The translations under genes were made by a program, and so were the position numbers. The notes under the pieces were generated by a model. The model did no database searches. It had not been told where the DNA came from and saw only the letters and a program-made list of their open reading frames with translations. Positions 44,173 through 53,044 of a DNA stretch of 64,000 nucleotides are shown one piece after another; position 1 is the stretch's first letter, and each line of letters starts with the position of its first letter. The DNA comes from an uncultured Oscillospiraceae bacterium (GTDB taxonomy: Bacteria; Bacillota; Clostridia; Oscillospirales; Oscillospiraceae), in NCBI GenBank assembly GCA_944385095.1, contig CALWVS010000007.1, forward strand, positions 25,017 through 89,016. Reading direction: 5' to 3'.

Positions 44173-45375
44173 ATGAACCGCCATTCTAAACATATTTTTC
44201 ATTTGTTTACTACATTTGCATTGGCAGCATCTCTGATCTGCTCTATCAGTGCAGAAACCACACAGGAAAACTGTGCCACGGTTTCTATTGCTGCTGGAAT
44301 GACTGATTTCCCCAAACTGGCTTTAGATCTCACTCTCTATCAGAGAGATGAGACCAATACCTTTGCACAGTTGAAGGAAATGGAATTGATTACATCAGTC
44401 AACCGGGTTTCTAAAGATGTAGAAATTCACATTACCCCTGAAATGGAGGGGGTCTCCATTCGTGTGGATTATCTCACAGACTTGGATGGGGATAACTGCT
44501 ATGAGTTATTGGACAGTGAATCCATCCCTGCTTATGATATGGTCACTTCCTCTGGTACTCTGGTCTCTGCATCTGGAGACGGGGCAGCTGTTTTGGAGGT
44601 AGGAACCCCATATACTTTGACTGGTCAGGAACTGATTTCCAGAGGTACTCAGGCATTTTCTGACCGTGGACGGCAATATAGTCCCCACTATCTACCTGAT
44701 TTAACACCACAACAGCTCAATGACTATGCCCTCATCTATATGATTACAGTTTCCTGTGAGGGACAGGATGATTTATGCTATTACCTTCAAATCTTTGAGC
44801 AGGTTCCATCTATTACAACCTCTGAATTTTTAGATGTGGATTCTGAGGCATGGTATTATCAGGCTGTTGATTATGTCACATCCAACGGACTGGTTCCCCC
44901 CACTTCACGCACCACCTTTGCTCCAGAGGAAACAACCACCCGTAGTATGGTAGCAGAATCTCTCTATTGTATGGCAGGAAAACCTACCGTTGCTCCCCTG
45001 TCCTTTGAGGATGTTTCTGCACAAACAGAGCTTGTGAATGCTATTTCTTGGGCAGTTCAGTCTGGGTTCATGAGCAATACAGATACCACTCATTTTTCAC
45101 CAGACAGTTCTATGACAAGACAGGAAGTGGCGTTGGTTTTATACCAATATGCAAAAGCGCAGGGAGTGGACACTCGCAACTGGACAGATCTTTATGTCTA
45201 TGAAGATAGCAGCTCTATTGCCGAGTGGGCAAAACCCGCTGTACAGTGGGCGGTTTCAGCAGGATTACTGAATGGACAGGGAACACACCAAGCCCAAATT
45301 AACCCTACAGGAACTCTCACACGGGCAGAATTTTCTGATATCATTCGTGTACTTCATTCCTCCGTTTTGAAGTAA
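44173..45375 (+). CDS. S-layer-homology domain protein
   Basis: The 400-residue exported protein has a signal peptide (about 1-27, SAETTQ after it), a beta-rich region of about 200 residues I cannot place, and three SLH repeats in the C-terminal half (FLDVDSEAWYYQAVDYVTSN, FEDVSAQTELVNAISWAVQS, YEDSSSIAEWAKPAVQWAVS) for binding wall polysaccharide. It is a single gene with its own promoter and a strong terminator. Confidence 0.85.
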   Translation: MNRHSKHIFHLFTTFALAASLICSISAETTQENCATVSIAAGMTDFPKLALDLTLYQRDETNTFAQLKEMELITSVNRVSKDVEIHITPEMEGVSIRVDYLTDLDGDNCYELLDSESIPAYDMVTSSGTLVSASGDGAAVLEVGTPYTLTGQELISRGTQAFSDRGRQYSPHYLPDLTPQQLNDYALIYMITVSCEGQDDLCYYLQIFEQVPSITTSEFLDVDSEAWYYQAVDYVTSNGLVPPTSRTTFAPEETTTRSMVAESLYCMAGKPTVAPLSFEDVSAQTELVNAISWAVQSGFMSNTDTTHFSPDSSMTRQEVALVLYQYAKAQGVDTRNWTDLYVYEDSSSIAEWAKPAVQWAVSAGLLNGQGTHQAQINPTGTLTRAEFSDIIRVLHSSVLK

Positions 45376-45414
45376 ATCACAAGTTACAGGTATTTTATAT
45401 CCAAACATACAGTT

Positions 45415-45452
45415 GCAAGACAGCATATGAATCTATGCTGTCTTGCTTTTTT
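45415..45452 (+). terminator. Terminator after the SLH protein gene
   Basis: A 13-bp perfect stem (45415-45427 with 45434-45446, 6-nt loop) is followed by six T. Confidence 0.93.
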
Positions 45453-45496
45453 ATCCCTATTCTGGTACCATTTTCATGTGCAAAGGAGAATATAAC

Positions 45497-46126
45497 ATGA
45501 TTTCTTATATTTTGGTACATGGACTTGGACAAGGTCCCTCTAGTTGGGAGCAAGTAATCCCCCATATTTTCACTCAGGTCAAGTTCCATCAGCCCTGTCT
45601 ATCTACCCTTGTAAAAGAACAAACTCTAACCTATGACCATCTCTATCAGGCATTTCAACAGGAGTGCGACAAACTTGAAGCTCCACTCTATTTGTGCGGT
45701 CTCTCCCTTGGTGCCGTTTTGGCACTACAGTACACACTTGAGCATCCCCAAACAGTCAAAAATTTAATTTTAATTGCACCTCAATACAAAATGCCTGCTC
45801 TGCTTCTACAAATACAGGCAATGCTCTTTCGTTTCCTGCCTGAATCCGTATTTCAAACAACTGGATTTTCCAAACAGGACATGATCACGATCTCAACTTC
45901 TATGAAACATTTAGACTTTACAAGTCAGCTACATCAAATCACTTGCCCATGCCATATCATCTGTGGTCAAAAAGACAAAGCAAATCAAAAGGCAGCCAAG
46001 CAGTTGGCAAATCTGATTCCCCATGCCACATTGACTTCAGTGGAAGGTGCAGGGCATGAAGTGAACATAGATGCTCCTTTACAACTGGCAAATGAAATCA
46101 AAACCACATGGTTTTCTGTACCATGA
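45497..46126 (+). CDS. Alpha/beta hydrolase
   Basis: The 209-residue protein (ATG 45497 behind AAAGGAG) has the alpha/beta hydrolase features: oxyanion start VHGLGQGPSSWE, nucleophile elbow GLSLGA with the serine, acid region CGQKDKAN and catalytic histidine in GAGHEVNID. The substrate is unknown; carboxylesterase or lactonase activity is typical of such small members. An upstream in-frame ATG at 45443 lies in the preceding terminator and is not used. Confidence 0.85.
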   Translation: MISYILVHGLGQGPSSWEQVIPHIFTQVKFHQPCLSTLVKEQTLTYDHLYQAFQQECDKLEAPLYLCGLSLGAVLALQYTLEHPQTVKNLILIAPQYKMPALLLQIQAMLFRFLPESVFQTTGFSKQDMITISTSMKHLDFTSQLHQITCPCHIICGQKDKANQKAAKQLANLIPHATLTSVEGAGHEVNIDAPLQLANEIKTTWFSVP

Positions 46127-46135
46127 AAACCAACA

Positions 46136-46178
46136 AAACAGCGGTTGGAAGCCGATTTTGGCGTTCCAACCGCTGTTT
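46136..46178. terminator. Bidirectional terminator between hydrolase and hemolysin III-like gene
   Basis: A 15-bp stem (46136-46150 with 46164-46178) with an inner GCC/GGC pair and A/T ends lies between two convergent genes. Confidence 0.88.
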
Positions 46179-46196
46179 GTTTCTTATATGCAGTTT

Positions 46197-46919
46197 TTAC
46201 ATAGCCGCAACCACTCGATACATCATCAAATAGTGCATCACAGAACCCAGTACAATCCACACATGAAAAATCTCATGACAACCAAATCTGGGGTTGTGAC
46301 GCCCTGGCCATTTTACTGCATACAGCACACCACCAATACTGTAGCAAATACCACCTAATAAAAGCCAAAGCATCCCTTCCCCTGACATTAAACGTGAGAG
46401 AGGAACAATGGCAGTGAGTGCCAGCCAGCCCATCACCAGATAAATCACACTGGTCAGCCATCTGGGCAAATCCAATTTTGCAATGGTCAAAATCATCCCC
46501 GCAATGGCTAAACTCCAAATCACAGAAATCAACGCAATGCCTCCATGCTCCTTTAGCACACATATACAGACTGGCGTGTAGCTGCCTGCAATCAGCAGAT
46601 AGATGGAGCAGTGGTCGTATTTTCTCAATGCAATTCGTTTCTTTTCTGTAGTATTCACACTATGATAGAGGGTACTTGCAGTATAGAGACAAATCATGGA
46701 ACCTCCATAGATTGCAAATACAATGACCTGTTCCCAGTTTTGCTGCAAAACTGCTCTGATCACCAAAAGCAATGTGCCCAAAACTGCCAGCACTGCACCT
46801 ACTCCATGTGTCCATGCAGACCAGAACCGCAGCCCATCATAGGGATTTCGTACCTCCCGTTTTTTTGGTGTGGCTGGTTTCCTAACCCGCTCCATTCTTT
46901 GCACCATACTATGCTCCAT
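46197..46919 (-). CDS. Hemolysin III / PAQR-family membrane protein
   Basis: The 240-residue protein has seven membrane segments and the family's metal-site residues: SAWTHGVGAVLAVLG near the start, STLYHSVNTTEKKR, and the C-terminal FGCHEIFHVWIVLGSVMHY with two histidine sites. Bacterial members are called hemolysin III, but their true role, perhaps lipid hydrolysis, is not settled. ATG 46919 is chosen for the AGAGGTG site upstream. It has its own promoter. Confidence 0.9.
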   Translation of the reverse strand: MEHSMVQRMERVRKPATPKKREVRNPYDGLRFWSAWTHGVGAVLAVLGTLLLVIRAVLQQNWEQVIVFAIYGGSMICLYTASTLYHSVNTTEKKRIALRKYDHCSIYLLIAGSYTPVCICVLKEHGGIALISVIWSLAIAGMILTIAKLDLPRWLTSVIYLVMGWLALTAIVPLSRLMSGEGMLWLLLGGICYSIGGVLYAVKWPGRHNPRFGCHEIFHVWIVLGSVMHYLMMYRVVAAM

Positions 46920-46964
46920 GAAGCTCACCTCTTTTCCATGTTATCTGGTTTTCTTTCCAAACAC

Positions 46965-46993
46965 AGTATAACCCGATAGATTCCAAATAGCAA
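46965..46993 (-). promoter_or_regulatory. Promoter of the hemolysin III-like gene
   Basis: On the minus strand, TTGCTA (46988-46993) and TATACT (46965-46970) have a 17-base spacer. Confidence 0.6.
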
Positions 46994-47026
46994 TATTAAA
47001 AATTATGAAATATGATTTTTAATATT
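46992..47026 (-). terminator. AT-rich hairpin after the ClpC-type gene
   Basis: A 15-base arm pair (47012-47026 with 46992-47006, one mismatch, 5-nt loop) lies 11 bases after the clp stop. It is weakly paired and its T content is within the stem, so termination is only likely. Confidence 0.45.
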
Positions 47027-47036
47027 ATATTTATAT

Positions 47037-49466
47037 TTAAGATGCTTTTTGAATTTGCAGGTGCGCATCTTCCATAAAAATATACACCTCATCCCCTCGA
47101 CTAATCTGTCCATTGAGTAAAAGGTCTGCCACTGGGTCCTCTACCATAGTGGTAATGGCTCGCTTCAATGGTCTTGCACCATAGTCCCGATGCTCTCCTC
47201 GCTGGGCTAGAAAGGAGACAGCAGTATCTTCAATTCGCAGGGAAAGTCCCAAAGCTTCAAATCTCTGTTTTGTCTCCTGCAATAGTTGTCTGGTAATGGC
47301 ACACAATGTCTCCTTTTGTAGTGGATGAAATACCAGTACATGGTCGAGTCTATTTAAAAATTCCGGTGCAAATGTCTTGCGTGCCTGAGACAGGACATCT
47401 CGTTCAATGGCTTCTGTGGCAGCAGTCCCTTGTACAAATCCCAGCGGCTGTTTATCATGAAAATACTGTGCCCCCAGATTGGACGTCATAATCAAAATGG
47501 TATTACGAAAATCCGTTTTTCTGCCCTGTGAATCGGTTAATACCCCTTCTTCCATCACTTGCAGTAAAATAGACCAGATATCCCGATGTGCCTTTTCAAA
47601 TTCATCCAACAGCACCACAGACCAGGGCTGTCTGCGTACCTTCTCTGTCAGTTGTCCCCCTTCCTCATGTCCCACATATCCGGGTGGAGAACCAATCAGG
47701 CGGGAAACGCTATGGGCTTCCATATACTCGGACATATCAAACCGCAACAGGGCATCCTGACTGCCAAACAGAGTAGCCGCCAAAGAACGGCATAACTGGG
47801 TTTTTCCCACACCGCTGGGACCAAGCAGCAGAAAACACCCCACCGGTCTGCGTGGGTCCCGCAGCCCCAGCCGTCCCCTGCGAATGGCTTTTGCCACCAA
47901 TTTCACCGCCTCATCCTGTCCCAACAGGTTCTGCTGCAAAGATTCTTCTAACTGGGCAAGTGCCTGTCTATCCTGTTGGTTTGGATTGGTCACAGGAATC
48001 CCTGTCCATTGGGTCAATACTTCTCGGATGTGACACTCCTCCACTACTTTGGCAGCATTTTTCTGGTACCAACGCTGTCTGCTGATTTCCAGCTCTCTGC
48101 GAAAATCTCCCTCTGCATCTCTAAGCATGGCAGCCTGTTCAAAGTCCTGCTTCCGAATGGCATTTAGCAACTGATTACCTGCCTGTTTGGCTTTTTGCTC
48201 CAGTTGAACCAAATCTGGTGGCAGTTTTTTGAGATTCAGACGTGCCTGTGATGCTGCTTCATCCACCAAATCAATGGCTTTATCTGGCAAAAATCTCTGA
48301 GGCAAATAGCGAATGGACAGGTCAATGGCTGCCTGAAGGGCTTCATCTGTAATGGTCAGTTTATGGTGTGCCTCATACCGTCCACGTAAACCCTGCAAAA
48401 TTGCCATCGTCTCCTCTGGAGATGGCTCTTTTACCGTAATAGGCTGAAAACGACGCTCCAATGCGGCATCCTTTTCAATATATCTCCTATATTCCTCCAT
48501 AGTGGTGGCACCAATTACCTGAATCTCCCCTCTGGACAGGGCAGGCTTTAAAATGTTGGCTGCATCAATGGCCCCCTCAGCCGACCCAGCACCCACAATG
48601 GTATGGAGTTCATCAATAAACAAAATCACATTTCTGTTGCGGCGTACCTCCTGTAACACATGGCGCAGTTTTTCTTCAAATTCTCCACGGTACTTTGTCC
48701 CTGCCACCATAGCAGACAGGTCAAGGGCGCATACCCGTTTTCCCTGTAAGTGTGGAGGTGCTGTACCATCTGCAATACTCAATGCAAGCCCCTCCACCAC
48801 TGCGGTTTTACCGACCCCCGGCTCTCCAATCAAAGCCGGATTGTTTTTGGTACGACGGGACAAAATCTGCACCAGTCTGTGCAGTTCTGCTTCCCGTCCA
48901 ATCACTGGATCTAATTTCCCTTCTAACGCCATTCTGGTTAAATCTCGGGCACACTGGTCCAACTGTCTGGTATCACTGCCCAGTACACTCCGCTCCGGTT
49001 CTCTCCTTGTCATACGGCTCAGATTATCCTCCCCTCCCAATGCACACTTTACCGTTTTGTAGAGCAGTTCTGTCTGTACACCACACTCTTTCAGTAACAT
49101 AGTCCCAGAACAATCTTTTTGATTGACAAGCCCCAGCAGCAAATGTTCTGCATGAATGGCAGTCTGCTTCAACTGTCTGCACTCAAAAACAGCCTGTTGT
49201 ACAATTTGATAGCTGTGTGGGGTCAAGCCCTGATAAACCACACCTGTAGGCACTCCAATACCCACTCTTTGGGCAATCTTCTCTCGAATCATTTGCCGAT
49301 TTACACCAAATTCTGTAAGAATACGGGACGCTGCACTATATTCCTGGCTGAGTAATCCCAACAATAAATGTTCACTGCCTACATAACAGTGTCCCAGTTG
49401 CACTGCCTGTTCCTGTGCACAGCGAATCACTCCTAGTGCAGTAGATGTAAAGCGGAAGCCTGTCAT
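47037..49466 (-). CDS. ClpC-type AAA+ unfoldase, ATP-binding subunit of Clp protease
   Basis: The 809-residue protein unfolds substrates for ClpP. It has a double ClpN domain (about 1-140), a first AAA module with GEPGVGKTAVVEG and FIDELHTIVGAG, a UVR-like middle segment (FEQAAMLRDAEGDF), and a second module with GPSGVGKTQLCRS. The ClpP-docking loop shows as PLGF. ATG 49466 follows GGGAGG; the frame upstream lacks a better site. The usual ctsR-mcsA-mcsB neighbours are absent, so it may be a stand-alone ClpC paralogue. Confidence 0.92.
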   Translation of the reverse strand: MTGFRFTSTALGVIRCAQEQAVQLGHCYVGSEHLLLGLLSQEYSAASRILTEFGVNRQMIREKIAQRVGIGVPTGVVYQGLTPHSYQIVQQAVFECRQLKQTAIHAEHLLLGLVNQKDCSGTMLLKECGVQTELLYKTVKCALGGEDNLSRMTRREPERSVLGSDTRQLDQCARDLTRMALEGKLDPVIGREAELHRLVQILSRRTKNNPALIGEPGVGKTAVVEGLALSIADGTAPPHLQGKRVCALDLSAMVAGTKYRGEFEEKLRHVLQEVRRNRNVILFIDELHTIVGAGSAEGAIDAANILKPALSRGEIQVIGATTMEEYRRYIEKDAALERRFQPITVKEPSPEETMAILQGLRGRYEAHHKLTITDEALQAAIDLSIRYLPQRFLPDKAIDLVDEAASQARLNLKKLPPDLVQLEQKAKQAGNQLLNAIRKQDFEQAAMLRDAEGDFRRELEISRQRWYQKNAAKVVEECHIREVLTQWTGIPVTNPNQQDRQALAQLEESLQQNLLGQDEAVKLVAKAIRRGRLGLRDPRRPVGCFLLLGPSGVGKTQLCRSLAATLFGSQDALLRFDMSEYMEAHSVSRLIGSPPGYVGHEEGGQLTEKVRRQPWSVVLLDEFEKAHRDIWSILLQVMEEGVLTDSQGRKTDFRNTILIMTSNLGAQYFHDKQPLGFVQGTAATEAIERDVLSQARKTFAPEFLNRLDHVLVFHPLQKETLCAITRQLLQETKQRFEALGLSLRIEDTAVSFLAQRGEHRDYGARPLKRAITTMVEDPVADLLLNGQISRGDEVYIFMEDAHLQIQKAS

Positions 49467-49584
49467 CAACGGTTCCTCCCTTATCATTATATCAAAACAA
49501 CTCCTTTTTACTCTGTTTTTTACTACTGTATCAGCCCACAGAGAATCTTTCTAAACTATAACCTTCTTTTTATAAAATTAAGCA

Positions 49585-49612
49585 TTGCAATTTTGAAAAG
49601 TTGTGTTACAAT
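49585..49612 (+). promoter_or_regulatory. Promoter of the ferredoxin gene
   Basis: TTGCAA (49585-49590) and TACAAT (49607-49612) have a 16-base spacer. The start codon follows 32 bases later with GGGAGG between. Confidence 0.65.
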
Positions 49613-49644
49613 AAGGTGTACATTGATAGGGAGGTGTATTTCCA

Positions 49645-49815
49645 ATGGCATATGTGATTAGTGATGCATGCATCAGCTGCGGTTCCTGTGCTGAGTCTTG
49701 CCCTGTGAGCGCTATTTCTCAGGGTGACAGCCAGTACGTCATTGATGCCGGTGCTTGCCTGGACTGCGGTTCCTGCGCTGGTACCTGCCCTGTGGGTGCT
49801 ATCTCTGAGGGCTAA
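49645..49815 (+). CDS. 2[4Fe-4S] ferredoxin, clostridial type
   Basis: This 56-residue low-potential electron carrier serves anaerobic redox enzymes such as pyruvate:ferredoxin oxidoreductase and hydrogenase. Two cluster motifs are seen, CISCGSCAESCP and CLDCGSCAGTCP, related by internal duplication. Its length is typical. GGGAGG lies nine bases before the ATG, and the codons are G+C rich compared with the flanks, as in highly expressed genes. It is a single gene with its own promoter and terminator. Confidence 0.96.
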   Translation: MAYVISDACISCGSCAESCPVSAISQGDSQYVIDAGACLDCGSCAGTCPVGAISEG

Positions 49816-49824
49816 TGCCTCGGA

Positions 49825-49865
49825 AAAAAACAGCTCCGACTGTATGCAAGTCGGGGCTGTTTTTT
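49825..49865 (+). terminator. Terminator after the ferredoxin gene
   Basis: A 17-bp stem with one G-T pair (49825-49841 with 49849-49865) ends in a run of T. Confidence 0.93.
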
Positions 49866-49910
49866 ATTGCTCTATCTAAAATTTTTGCATATCAAATGGA
49901 GGGTACATCT

Positions 49911-50843
49911 ATGTCCCATTTCATTCGTAAATTGATTCAGGAAAAGTGGGAGGGAAACAGAGAACGGGACGCTATTCGTCTTGCTGAGCAATCTCTCCCA
50001 GAGGGGGTTCAGGTAGTTTCTGGTCTGCCCTACCACACGGATGGTCATCCCATGCACACACTCAATCTCTATCGACCTGCCCAAACACAGCATCTGTTAC
50101 CCACGGTCATTGATATTCATGGAGGGGGTTGGATGTACGGAGACCGTGAATTAAACAAAGCCTATTGCATGTACCTAGCTTCTCAGGGCTATGCTGTTTT
50201 GGGTATGAGCTATCGTCTGGTACCGGAAACGGATTTAAAAGGACAAATTCAGGATATTTTTCAAAGTCTTCATTGGCTCTCTCAGCACGCTTCCACCTAT
50301 GGATTTGATTTAAACTGTGTTTTGTTGACAGGAGATTCTGCTGGTGGGCATCTGGCGGGGTTGACCACCTGCATCATGTGCAATCCTGATTTACAATCTC
50401 TGTACGAAGTTACGCCTCCGTCATTTTCTATTGATACACTGGCGATTGTACATGGAGTGTGTGACATCTATCACTTCCATTTTCTGACCCCTGTTCTGGA
50501 TCAGGCAGTGAGTAACGAATACTGCAATATGCTTCTGGGCACCCCTTGGAAACAGTCTCCACTTTGTGGGCATGCCAGCTTTCAAGATACCGCACTCCAT
50601 GTTTCCCTTCCACCCATCTTTGTGGTATCCAGCGAACCAGACCTCTACTATACACAGAGCAAGCACCTGATTGCATTTCTGCAAAAACATCACATTCCCC
50701 ATCAACATCTCCACTGGTCCAAAAAGCAGGGAGAACATCTCACCCATGTTTTTGAAGTGGGCTGGTGGGATTGGGCAGAAAGCAAGGAAACCAATTTACA
50801 AATGCTGAGATTTTTCGACCAAAACTGCACAAAACAGAAATAA
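49911..50843 (+). CDS. Alpha/beta hydrolase, HSL/BD-FAE-like esterase
   Basis: The 310-residue protein (ATG 49911, GGAGGG upstream) has the oxyanion motif HGGGWMYGDRELN, the nucleophile elbow GDSAGGHLAG and a C-terminal histidine in EHLTHVFEV, the layout of the hormone-sensitive-lipase-like and BD-FAE esterases. No signal peptide is seen, so it acts inside the cell. The substrate is unknown; deacetylation of sugars or plant esters is common in this family in gut bacteria. Confidence 0.86.
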   Translation: MSHFIRKLIQEKWEGNRERDAIRLAEQSLPEGVQVVSGLPYHTDGHPMHTLNLYRPAQTQHLLPTVIDIHGGGWMYGDRELNKAYCMYLASQGYAVLGMSYRLVPETDLKGQIQDIFQSLHWLSQHASTYGFDLNCVLLTGDSAGGHLAGLTTCIMCNPDLQSLYEVTPPSFSIDTLAIVHGVCDIYHFHFLTPVLDQAVSNEYCNMLLGTPWKQSPLCGHASFQDTALHVSLPPIFVVSSEPDLYYTQSKHLIAFLQKHHIPHQHLHWSKKQGEHLTHVFEVGWWDWAESKETNLQMLRFFDQNCTKQK

Positions 50844-50849
50844 AAATGA

Positions 50850-50881
50850 GACTGGCTATGAGGGGGGATTCATAGCCAGTC
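50850..50881 (+). terminator. Hairpin after the esterase gene
   Basis: A 12-bp perfect stem (50850-50861 with 50870-50881) has a G-rich 8-nt loop. It follows the stop by six bases but has no T run, so termination is uncertain. Confidence 0.5.
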
Positions 50882-50922
50882 CCACTGTGTATCAATCAAA
50901 CGCAAAAGCACTTCCGATGAGG

Positions 50923-51202
50923 GGGGTGGAACTGGATTGTGCGTCTGATTTCAAGAAACCTGCTCCTTCTCCGAGAAAGAGCGTGTTGAGCACAACCTAC
51001 CGGAGTACCTACAAACTCATGTAGCCACCTGCACCAGTCACCCCAACTTCCCTCTTCTCAACCACGGAAAGCATGACCGTTTCCAACCATACTCTAACGC
51101 TCTGCACACCATATCCCCTTGGACTTAGGCGAACAGAATCGAAGGAATTCAGAATACCCTCCTATTATATCCATGTTTCACCAAATACGCAAGTATTTTT
51201 TT
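50923..51202 (+). ncRNA. Candidate structured small RNA ending in a terminator
   Basis: The 519-base gap before the diguanylate cyclase gene holds no plausible gene but much pairing. Outer arms GGGGTG-CTGG (50923-50935) pair with CCAG-CACCCC (51034-51044). Inside are an arm TTGTGC/GCACAA (50937-50942, 50990-50995) with a tip at 50962-50982 and an arm CTAC-GAGT/ACTC-GTAG (50997-51024), a three-way junction. A 6-bp stem with GCAA loop and seven T ends at 51202. I cannot match it to a known RNA family, and the upstream promoter is unclear. Confidence 0.4.
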
Positions 51203-51255
51203 CTGTCACAAACGGTTCTTTTCATTTCCATCTCATACAGATCGTCCTCTCCTGA

Positions 51256-51284
51256 TTGACAGCATTTTCATAATACTATATAAT
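51256..51284 (+). promoter_or_regulatory. Consensus promoter of the diguanylate cyclase gene
   Basis: TTGACA (51256-51261) and TATAAT (51279-51284), both perfect, have a 17-base spacer, 79 bases before the start codon. Confidence 0.9.
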
Positions 51285-51362
51285 GAAGCAACCTGATTTT
51301 TGTTAATTTTCGACCATTGTTCTCTGTTCCTAACATCTGTAAACTGGGAGAGGGGTGAAACT

Positions 51363-52736
51363 ATGTCAGAACAGAGCGACACCACAACATATCCTCTAAA
51401 CACAGAAGAAACCATCTACAACGCGTTGAATCAGTTCTTTTATTGCTACTTGACGGAGCGTAATATAGAGCATACACTGGCGTCTGTCACAGAGGATATT
51501 TATAGTATTGGCACCGGAAATGGTGAGATTGCGGTTGGCAAACAGGAATTCCGTGCACTTTTGGAAGCAGAGATATCTGCTCTGCCATCTCCCATTGCCT
51601 TTGAAGTATCTGATTTCCATGGAAAGTGGCGTTGTGACGATTGCTGTGAGTGTTTCTGCTATGTGAAAACCTGTATTTCAGTTCCAGAGAACAAAAGCAT
51701 CATCTCGTACAGCACTCGCCTGACTGCCAGTTTTCGCAGGGAGGGTGTACGGTTTCTAGCTGATACATTACACATGTCAGTGGGCAGCAGTTATCAGGAG
51801 ACAGATGAATTTTTCCCTATTAAATTTGTGTCAGAGCAGATGAACTGTCTCAACCGGGAAGCACAACATGATTTGATAGAGATGATGAGCGAGGTCATGC
51901 CTGGTGGCGTTCTGGGTGGCTACTATGAAAAGGACTTTCCTCTCTATATTGCCAATGACCGTCTGTTGACTATGGCTGGATACACCTATCAGGAATTTCT
52001 GGAGGATACAGATGGTCTTGTGATGCACACCATCCACCCTGATGATCAGGACTATGTGTGGCGTTCTGTTACCACCCAGTTATCCCACAGTCTTCAATAT
52101 GAAATTGAATATCGGATGAAACGGAAAGATGGCAGCTATTTTTGGGTCTATGATGTAGGAAGAAAAACCGTAACCAACGAGGGGCGTGAGGCCATTGTCA
52201 GTTTGGTGATTGATATCTCTGAGCAAGTACGCACAAGGGAACAATTAAAAAATGAATCTATTCGGGACGCCCTTACAGGTTTGCTGAATCGAAAAGGCGG
52301 CACAGAAGCCATTGAAAAAAGTCTTGCTCATACAGATCACTATCTGTTCTTTATGATGGATCTGGATAACTTCAAACTGCTCAATGACAACTATGGTCAC
52401 GCATCTGGTGATGATGCTTTAAGATATGTAGCAAGATTACTTTCCAGCTCCTTCCGCAAAACAGATATCATCTGTCGTCTTGGTGGCGATGAATTTGCCA
52501 TCTTTATTGCAGACTGCCACAATGTAGAGATTATGGAGCGAAAACTCCATACCGTGATGGAAACCTATCATACCATGATTTCCGAACAATATCCCCTCAG
52601 CCACTCTTCTCTGTCTTTCGGAGGAATTTATAGCCACAATCGCCACACGTTTCAGGAACTCTATCAAAAAGCCGATGAACTTCTCTATCAGGTCAAAAAC
52701 GGTGGAAAAGGCTATCTGAACTTGTGTGAACTATAG
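51363..52736 (+). CDS. Diguanylate cyclase with NTF2-like and PAS sensor domains
   Basis: The enzyme joins two GTP into the second messenger cyclic di-GMP. From ATG 51363 (AGAGGGGTG upstream) it has 457 residues without membrane segments: an NTF2/SnoaL-like domain (about 15-140), a PAS domain (about 180-290; DGSYFWVYDVGRKT) and a GGDEF domain (about 300-457). The active site reads RLGGDEFAIF, intact, and RKTD five residues before it is a product-inhibition I-site. A cysteine-rich patch (CDDCCECFC) in the first domain could bind metal or sense redox. Confidence 0.9.
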   Translation: MSEQSDTTTYPLNTEETIYNALNQFFYCYLTERNIEHTLASVTEDIYSIGTGNGEIAVGKQEFRALLEAEISALPSPIAFEVSDFHGKWRCDDCCECFCYVKTCISVPENKSIISYSTRLTASFRREGVRFLADTLHMSVGSSYQETDEFFPIKFVSEQMNCLNREAQHDLIEMMSEVMPGGVLGGYYEKDFPLYIANDRLLTMAGYTYQEFLEDTDGLVMHTIHPDDQDYVWRSVTTQLSHSLQYEIEYRMKRKDGSYFWVYDVGRKTVTNEGREAIVSLVIDISEQVRTREQLKNESIRDALTGLLNRKGGTEAIEKSLAHTDHYLFFMMDLDNFKLLNDNYGHASGDDALRYVARLLSSSFRKTDIICRLGGDEFAIFIADCHNVEIMERKLHTVMETYHTMISEQYPLSHSSLSFGGIYSHNRHTFQELYQKADELLYQVKNGGKGYLNLCEL

Positions 52737-52750
52737 GAGTATACTGGGAC

Positions 52751-52778
52751 TTGACAAGCCCCTAAATTGTGATAGAAT
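52751..52778 (+). promoter_or_regulatory. Promoter of the T-box-lipoprotein-alaS unit
   Basis: TTGACA (52751-52756) and TAGAAT (52773-52778) have a 16-base spacer and start 15 bases after the diguanylate cyclase stop. Confidence 0.7.
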
Positions 52779-52784
52779 AGGTCT

Positions 52785-53023
52785 GGTATTGGAAAACGCA
52801 GTGAAAGAGCCAAGTACAGGACTCATTCCAAAGCGAGGGGGATTTGGTGAAAGCCCCTGATGTCTGTGCTGTACACGCCACTCTGGAGCGGCCTGTGAAA
52901 AGCAGGACGGGAAATCTCCCGTTACAGGGATATGAGATGCTGGTTTTTGCCAGATAATCAGGGTGGTACCGTGAATTGACATTCGCCCCTGAATGAAGGA
53001 AATTCCTTCATTCAGGGGTTTTT
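52785..53023 (+). promoter_or_regulatory. T-box riboswitch, alanine type
   Basis: T-box leaders bind uncharged tRNA and then allow read-through. The conserved box AGGGTGGTACCGTG lies at 52960-52973. Stem I arms GTACAG (52814-52819) and CTGTAC (52869-52874) place a GCC codon (52877-52879) in the specifier position, which pairs with tRNA-Ala. Stem III is ACGGGA/TCCCGT (52907-52922). A 16-bp terminator (52986-53001 with 53003-53018) ends in five T. It controls the lipoprotein and alaS together. Confidence 0.9.
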
Positions 53024-53044
53024 CTTTGAAAGGAGGTTTTCTAA

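Noticed and set aside
50890-51200. Possible cyclic-di-GMP riboswitch before the diguanylate cyclase gene
   Set aside because: The conserved GEMM-I and GEMM-II cores are absent, and a terminator plus a separate consensus promoter lie between it and the gene.
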